Below, in pieces: positions 5,642 through 9,724 of a DNA stretch of 9,724 bases. Source of the stretch: an uncultured Lachnospiraceae bacterium (lineage in GTDB: Bacteria; Bacillota_A; Clostridia; Lachnospirales; Lachnospiraceae); the NCBI GenBank assembly GCA_947175285.1, contig CAMWMM010000148.1:1-9724 (forward strand), read 5' to 3'. How positions within the stretch are numbered: the stretch's first letter is position 1; each line of letters begins with the position of its first letter. The notes under the pieces were generated by a model. It worked only from the letters and a program-made list of their open reading frames with translations. It did no database searches and had not been told where the DNA came from. Made by a program: the position numbers and the translations under genes.

Positions 5642-6961
5642 GTGAAAATTGGAGAATTTGCAAAAATCTGTCATACGAGAATATCTGTTTTGCGGCATTA
5701 TGATAAGCAGAATTTACTCAAACCGGTATCTATCGATAGTGATACGGGATATCGGTATTATTCCAAAGAACAAATAACGGTATTTTTCCGCATTGCATCA
5801 CTAAAGCAAGCCGGGTTTTCACTTTCAGAGATTAAAGAAATCATTACACGGGTTGATAACAATGCGGAAATCATAGCATTATTTGAAAAAAAGAAAGCAG
5901 AATTACTTGCAATGCTTCAAAATCTGGAATCCGCCCAAAATATGATGTTAGGAGCTGATATTATGATGAAAGTGATTTTTGAAGAAACCGGGGAAGGCAT
6001 TCTGGCAAGAAGCGGGAAAATTGACGGAAATGATTTTATGGCAGCCTGCAGGCAGATTGAAAATGCAATAGCGGCAAATAATTATCAGAGAATATCATCT
6101 TACCGGTCATATGGAGAACCTTACGGCAATATGACAGAGGCAGTCTGCGATGTCATTAAATTACAAGATGAAATGGCAGAACTGGCAGATGATATAGAGA
6201 TGGAATTTGTCAATGATGAAGCTGTGATTGGAAAGTGGGAAAAGGTTGGTGAATATGCCGTAAAAGAGGATTTTTATGCGGACAGGAGTTTCCGCAGGGA
6301 TAATCCGGAGCAGGACCAGCCTGACGGAATGAGTGAATGGGAATGGTTTCCGGAATATGTTTATTTTCTGCCCGGCGGAGAGCGGTATTGGTGTTATGGA
6401 TGGACGAAAGGGAAATGGCTGCTAAGCGGGGGAGGGACTTCTTCTGTAAATGAATATGAACTGGAAAATATTGACGGAGAACAATATATGTTTGTTTCCC
6501 TGAAATCTTATCAGTATCGAAGAGGCGGCAGACCGGTGATATTTGTATGGAAACAGGCAGATCATAACAGATATTCGTCAGAAGGGATAGCAAGAAAGGA
6601 CAATATCGACCTGCCCTTCGAGGATGACAGAAGAGTGATTGGGAAATGGAAGAATTTCGATTATCTTTACTCAAAAGAAGATTTCACAACCGAGCCGGCT
6701 GTGGAACCGCCCAGATTTTTCAGTGAGATAGAATTTTTGGAAGGCGGAAGCTGCACAAGCGTCTATGGAAAAGAAGTGATTGCCGGAGATGACAGGCAGG
6801 TATGGACGAAAGGATATGTCCTTCGGAAATGGAACCAGACTGCCTGCGCTTATGAAATCAGGACAGTAGATAACCGGGACTATCTTATCATGGAATGGAA
6901 GAGCGGCGATTACCGCTGGGGCGGTTTTAATACGGATTATTATGTTTTTGCAAGGGCATAA
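5642..6961 (+). CDS. MerR-family regulator with duplicated beta-rich C-terminal module
   Basis: The 439-residue protein begins with a canonical MerR DNA-binding domain. The helix-turn-helix is at 2-21 (KIGEFAKI, then LRHYD), the wing at 35-41 (TGYRYYS), and the remaining helices run to about 70. A dimerisation coiled coil covers about 74-105. Residues 109-190 are mixed alpha/beta and could be a degenerate GyrI-like region (low certainty). Two divergent copies of an aromatic-rich, probably beta-barrel unit follow, at 195-304 and 332-437. Each starts VIGKW and carries KEDF, FLxGG, WTKG and YE in the same order. Typical MerR proteins are 130-300 residues, so this one is long. Six scattered cysteines form no CxxC or paired metal motif, so a small molecule or envelope-stress signal is likelier than a thiol-bound metal. 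Start is GTG. A P-type ATPase follows 85 nt later with no terminator between, and the regulator probably controls it and itself. Confidence 0.88.
   Translation: MKIGEFAKICHTRISVLRHYDKQNLLKPVSIDSDTGYRYYSKEQITVFFRIASLKQAGFSLSEIKEIITRVDNNAEIIALFEKKKAELLAMLQNLESAQNMMLGADIMMKVIFEETGEGILARSGKIDGNDFMAACRQIENAIAANNYQRISSYRSYGEPYGNMTEAVCDVIKLQDEMAELADDIEMEFVNDEAVIGKWEKVGEYAVKEDFYADRSFRRDNPEQDQPDGMSEWEWFPEYVYFLPGGERYWCYGWTKGKWLLSGGGTSSVNEYELENIDGEQYMFVSLKSYQYRRGGRPVIFVWKQADHNRYSSEGIARKDNIDLPFEDDRRVIGKWKNFDYLYSKEDFTTEPAVEPPRFFSEIEFLEGGSCTSVYGKEVIAGDDRQVWTKGYVLRKWNQTACAYEIRTVDNRDYLIMEWKSGDYRWGGFNTDYYVFARA
6224..6553 (+). repeat. MerR sensor module, copy A (coding repeat)
   Basis: Residues 195-304 of the MerR protein. 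Landmarks in order: VIGKW 195-199, KEDF 208-211, FLPGG 242-246, WTKGKWLL 254-261, EYELENIDGEQYMF 271-284, and a terminal GG plus VIFVW strand. The final motif reads KSYQYRRGG where copy B has KSGDYRWGG. Similarity to copy B is seen at protein level only. Confidence 0.8.
6635..6952 (+). repeat. MerR sensor module, copy B (coding repeat)
   Basis: Residues 332-437 of the MerR protein. Landmarks in the same order as copy A: VIGKW 332-336, KEDF 345-348, EFLEGG 364-369, WTKGYVL 388-394, YEIRTVDNRDYL 404-415, KSGDYRWGG 420-428, and a terminal YYVFAR strand. From memory, this pattern (WTKG, then YEI, then EWKSGDY) resembles the C-terminal region of some BlaR1/M56-like proteins of Firmicutes. I could not check this. 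Confidence 0.8.
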
Positions 6962-6971
6962 AAAATCATAA

Positions 6972-6999
6972 CTTACTCCGAACAAGCATAAGGTATAGA
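6972..6999 (+). promoter_or_regulatory. Possible second MerR-controlled promoter before the ATPase
   Basis: ACTCCGAACAAGCATAAGGT at 6975-6994 matches the MerR promoter stretch at 5571-5591 in 15 of 21 aligned positions with one gap, including the ACTC, AAC, CAT and AGGT blocks. CTTACT (6972-6977) and TATAGA (6994-6999) would be weak -35 and -10 elements, 16 bp apart. The site lies 11 nt after the merR stop. Spacing differs from the upstream promoter, so this could be a decayed or chance copy. Confidence 0.3.
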
Positions 7000-7046
7000 G
7001 ACAAGTCCATGACAATAGAGAACGGCGCTTGGAGGAGGAAAAGAGT

Positions 7047-9724
7047 ATGTATGAAATGAAAACAGCGGCAGAGACCATCCGGTTGCTCGAATCTGACCGG
7101 GAGAAAGGATTGGACAGGCGGAAAGTTCTGGACAGAAAAGCGAAGCAGGGTGCGAACCGGTTGAAAGAACAGGAGAAAAAAAGTGTCGGGCAGATGATAT
7201 TAGGACAGTTAAACGATCCCCTGATACTTATTTTAATCGTAGCAATGGCTATCTCTCTTCTGCTTGGAGAAGCCGGTGACGCGGTGATTATTGTTGCGGT
7301 TGTTGCTCTGAATGCAGTGATAGGCGTTATACAGGAAGGAAAAGCAGGAAAAGCGGTTGAGGCGTTAAAGAAAATATCCAGTCCGCAGGCACATGTCATA
7401 CGTGAGGGCAGGGCAATGAAAATCTCTGCCGAAGACTTGGCAGTGGGGGATATTGTGTTACTGGAATCCGGGAATATGGTTCCTGCCGACCTTCGTTTGA
7501 TTGAGACACAGGGGCTTCAGGTTGAAGAGTCTGCCCTTACAGGAGAGTCTTTGCCCGTAGAGAAGAACGCTGATTATATAGAAGTGGTACAAGGTGATAA
7601 TAGCTGCGAAAATATGGCATATATGTCAACTTATGTCACGCGTGGCAGAGGCAAAGGCATTGTAACAGAAATCGGCATGGATACCAGAATCGGGCATATT
7701 GCGGATATGCTGCAGGAAAGCGGGGAAAAACTGACGCCGTTACAGGTGAAATTGGGAGAACTCGGCAAAGTTCTTAGTATTCTTGCCGTAGCGGTATGCG
7801 CCCTGCTTTTTGTCATTGCCGTTTGGCAAAAACGCAATGTCGGGGAAATGTTACTGACATCCGTTTCATTAACAGTGGCGGCAGTGCCGGAGGGGCTGCC
7901 CGCGATAGTTACCATTGTACTAGCTCTCAGCGTGTCGCGTATGGTACGTGCTAAGACAATAGTCAGAAAACTCTCCTCCGTAGAGACATTAGGTGCAGTA
8001 GATGTTGTCTGTTCTGATAAGACGGGCACACTGACACAGAACAAAATGACGGTGATGGAATGCTATATCGACGGCAGAATGATTGACAGAGAAAGGCTGC
8101 CGCGTTATTTTGCAGAACAGATACACTTGCTGAAAAGCGGAGAAGAAAGCAGTAAGGGACATTTTCTGTTAGGCTGCATTTTATGTAATGACGGGGATGC
8201 ATCCGGACGTGAAGAGTTAGGAGACCCTACGGAAATGGCGTTAATACGAATGGCGCTGGAGGCAGGCGTAGATATTGCAGCGCTTCGGGCAGTTTTTCCA
8301 AGAAAAGAAGAAAAAGGATTCGATTCCGACAGGAAGATGATGACGACTGCACATCTTTTTTCCGGAAAGATGAAAGCGTATTCGAAAGGCGCGGCAGAAA
8401 AGATAGTGGAAAGGTGCAGCCATTTTTATCAAAACGGGCGTGTCTGTGCTTTGCATGATATGGATAGAAATGCTCTTTATAATATACTGGAACATTTGAT
8501 GAATGATGGCAGAAGAGTACTTGCAATCGCAATGGAGCCGGATGGAAAAATGCAGGAAAAGGATATGATATTTCTTGGTTTTGTCAGTATGCAGGATCCG
8601 GTCAGACAGGAAGCGGTAGAAGCGGTAGCGGAGTTTAGGAAGGCGGGCGTGGAAACCGTCATGATTACCGGCGACCATCAAAATACTGCTTTTTCTATTG
8701 CAAAGCAGCTTGGAATTGCTTCCTCTGCCGGTGAATGTATTTCCGGCAGAGAACTGGACACTATGGAAAAACATGTTTTCCTGAAAAAACTGTCTCATTT
8801 AAAAGTGTTTGCCAGAGTGACGCCGGAACATAAAGTGAAAATAGTGGAGGGATTTAAGGAACTTGGAAAGACGGTGGCAATGACGGGCGACGGTGTGAAT
8901 GATGCGCCATCCCTGCAGGCGGCTGATATAGGTATTGCCATGGGAATGAACGGCACGGATGTTGCAAGGAATGCCGCAGACTTTGTATTAATGGATGATA
9001 ATTTTGCAACAATACATCTTGCGATTAAAGAGGGCAGGGGAATTTATGAGAATATCAGAAAATCGGTGCTTTTTTTACTGTCTTCTAATTTAGGGGAAAT
9101 TATGACAATGCTTGTCACGATTATTGCCGGTTTTCCAAGTCCTTTAAAAGCAAGTTTTATTTTATGGATTAATCTGATTACGGATTCTCTTCCGGCGCTT
9201 GCTCTGGGTGTGGATGATAATGAAACGGATTTACTGATGAAAGAGCCGCCCAGAAAAAAGGGAGAGTCTCTTTTTGCCAAGGGAGGGCTGCTGTGCGTTA
9301 TTTGTTACGGTCTTGTGATTGGCGGCGTCAGTCTTGCGGCTTTTTTGAAAGTGCCGTATGACAGACTGACAGCAGAGCACCTTCCTGTTAGTTTACATAA
9401 TATTATAGACAGCTATCGGATTTCCGCAGTATTAGCCAAAGCACAGACGCATGCGTTTACGGTACTTGGCATGAGCCAGCTCTTTCACGCGGTCGGAATG
9501 CGGGATGTGAACCAATCCATTTTTCGTATGAACCATAAGAAAAACCCGTTTATGATATTGGCGGTAGTGTCAGGATTGTTTCTTCAGTTTATTGTGACGG
9601 AGATAGAGCCGTTAATTGTGCTGTTCGGTACGGTAAAACTGGGTTTCATGGAATGGGCGCAGCTTCTGGCGCTGTCTTTAACCCCGGTCATCGTACATGA
9701 ACTGCTTGTTGCGGTCTATTATGG
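7047..9724 (+). CDS. P2A-type (calcium-like) cation-transporting ATPase, 3' end outside window
   Basis: This P-type pump couples ATP hydrolysis to cation export across the membrane. It is open from ATG 7047 to the window edge, about 892 codons with no stop. Related bacterial Ca2+ pumps are near 880-900 residues, so only the extreme C-terminus is missing. Order: N-terminal cation ATPase domain, M1-M2 (about 55-97), actuator loop TGES at 165-168, M3-M4 with PEGLPA at 281-286, phosphorylation site DKTGT with Asp324, GDPTE, KGAAE with Lys447 for nucleotide, TGDGVND at 613-619, and M5-M10. Ca2+-site residues matching SERCA E309, N768, E771, N796, T799 and D800 are present as Glu282, Asn681, Glu684, Asn709, Thr712 and Asp713. 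The M8 segment (about 805-817) has no acidic residue, so one ion per cycle is likely. GGAGGAGG at 7031-7038 is a strong ribosome binding site. Ca2+ is favoured, with Mn2+ possible. Confidence 0.93.
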   Translation, partial: MYEMKTAAETIRLLESDREKGLDRRKVLDRKAKQGANRLKEQEKKSVGQMILGQLNDPLILILIVAMAISLLLGEAGDAVIIVAVVALNAVIGVIQEGKAGKAVEALKKISSPQAHVIREGRAMKISAEDLAVGDIVLLESGNMVPADLRLIETQGLQVEESALTGESLPVEKNADYIEVVQGDNSCENMAYMSTYVTRGRGKGIVTEIGMDTRIGHIADMLQESGEKLTPLQVKLGELGKVLSILAVAVCALLFVIAVWQKRNVGEMLLTSVSLTVAAVPEGLPAIVTIVLALSVSRMVRAKTIVRKLSSVETLGAVDVVCSDKTGTLTQNKMTVMECYIDGRMIDRERLPRYFAEQIHLLKSGEESSKGHFLLGCILCNDGDASGREELGDPTEMALIRMALEAGVDIAALRAVFPRKEEKGFDSDRKMMTTAHLFSGKMKAYSKGAAEKIVERCSHFYQNGRVCALHDMDRNALYNILEHLMNDGRRVLAIAMEPDGKMQEKDMIFLGFVSMQDPVRQEAVEAVAEFRKAGVETVMITGDHQNTAFSIAKQLGIASSAGECISGRELDTMEKHVFLKKLSHLKVFARVTPEHKVKIVEGFKELGKTVAMTGDGVNDAPSLQAADIGIAMGMNGTDVARNAADFVLMDDNFATIHLAIKEGRGIYENIRKSVLFLLSSNLGEIMTMLVTIIAGFPSPLKASFILWINLITDSLPALALGVDDNETDLLMKEPPRKKGESLFAKGGLLCVICYGLVIGGVSLAAFLKVPYDRLTAEHLPVSLHNIIDSYRISAVLAKAQTHAFTVLGMSQLFHAVGMRDVNQSIFRMNHKKNPFMILAVVSGLFLQFIVTEIEPLIVLFGTVKLGFMEWAQLLALSLTPVIVHELLVAVYY

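Noticed and set aside
6671..7399. Minus-strand open frame of 242 codons across the end of merR and start of the ATPase
   Set aside because: It is antisense to two well-supported genes, its protein is low in recognisable features, and it crosses the intergenic region with no start signal of its own. It is a codon-bias shadow.
8241..8798. Minus-strand open frame of 185 codons inside the ATPase gene
   Set aside because: It lies fully antisense to the nucleotide-binding and phosphorylation domains of the pump, with no family resemblance.
1..9724. CRISPR array, tRNA or rRNA genes
   Set aside because: No regularly spaced direct repeats, no tRNA-like cloverleaf with a conserved T-arm, and no rRNA-like segment was seen. 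Intergenic gaps are all under 170 bases.

Overview
The window looks like chromosomal DNA of a Clostridia-type Firmicute, probably a gut Lachnospiraceae relative. I judge this from the moderate GC of the core genes, strong GGAGG-type ribosome binding sites, the paired glgC-glgD arrangement, a Clostridia-type large serine recombinase remnant, and the style of the proteins. No database search was possible, so taxonomy is inference. All supported genes lie on the + strand.

Layout. (1) 1-687: a wrecked mobile-element end. An AT-rich stretch (about 25% GC) runs without a stop into a GC-rich (near 60%) middle/C-terminal piece of a large serine recombinase, which then loses frame. (2) 715-3115: a likely promoter, then glgC and glgD overlapping by 7 nt. 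These are the two halves of a Firmicute ADP-glucose pyrophosphorylase, the committed step of glycogen synthesis. (3) 3118-3231: three stem-loops, two of them back to back with a possible competing fold, the third a weak terminator candidate. (4) 3283-5503: a GreA-family transcript cleavage factor and a cytoplasmic GH13 alpha-glucan-active enzyme 34 nt downstream, closed by a strong intrinsic terminator at 5514-5542. (5) 5568-9724: a second transcription unit beginning at a promoter with a 19-bp spacer, typical of MerR control. It encodes a large MerR-type regulator with a duplicated beta-rich C-terminal module, followed by a P2A-type (calcium-like) cation ATPase that runs off the window's right edge almost complete.

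How they work together. GlgC/GlgD make ADP-glucose for glycogen, and the GH13 enzyme plausibly trims or remodels the same intracellular alpha-glucan. GreA lies between them, perhaps only as an operon passenger. The MerR regulator and the ATPase look like a separate stimulus-responsive pump module. Its most unusual part is the regulator: the DNA-binding domain is canonical, but the sensor is two divergent copies of a roughly 105-residue aromatic-rich unit rather than a cysteine metal site. A motif resembling the MerR promoter region recurs just before the ATPase gene.

Most of the window is ordinary metabolic chromosome. The best candidates for something little described are the duplicated-module MerR protein with its pump, the linker plus helical tail on the GH13 enzyme, and the hairpin cluster before greA.
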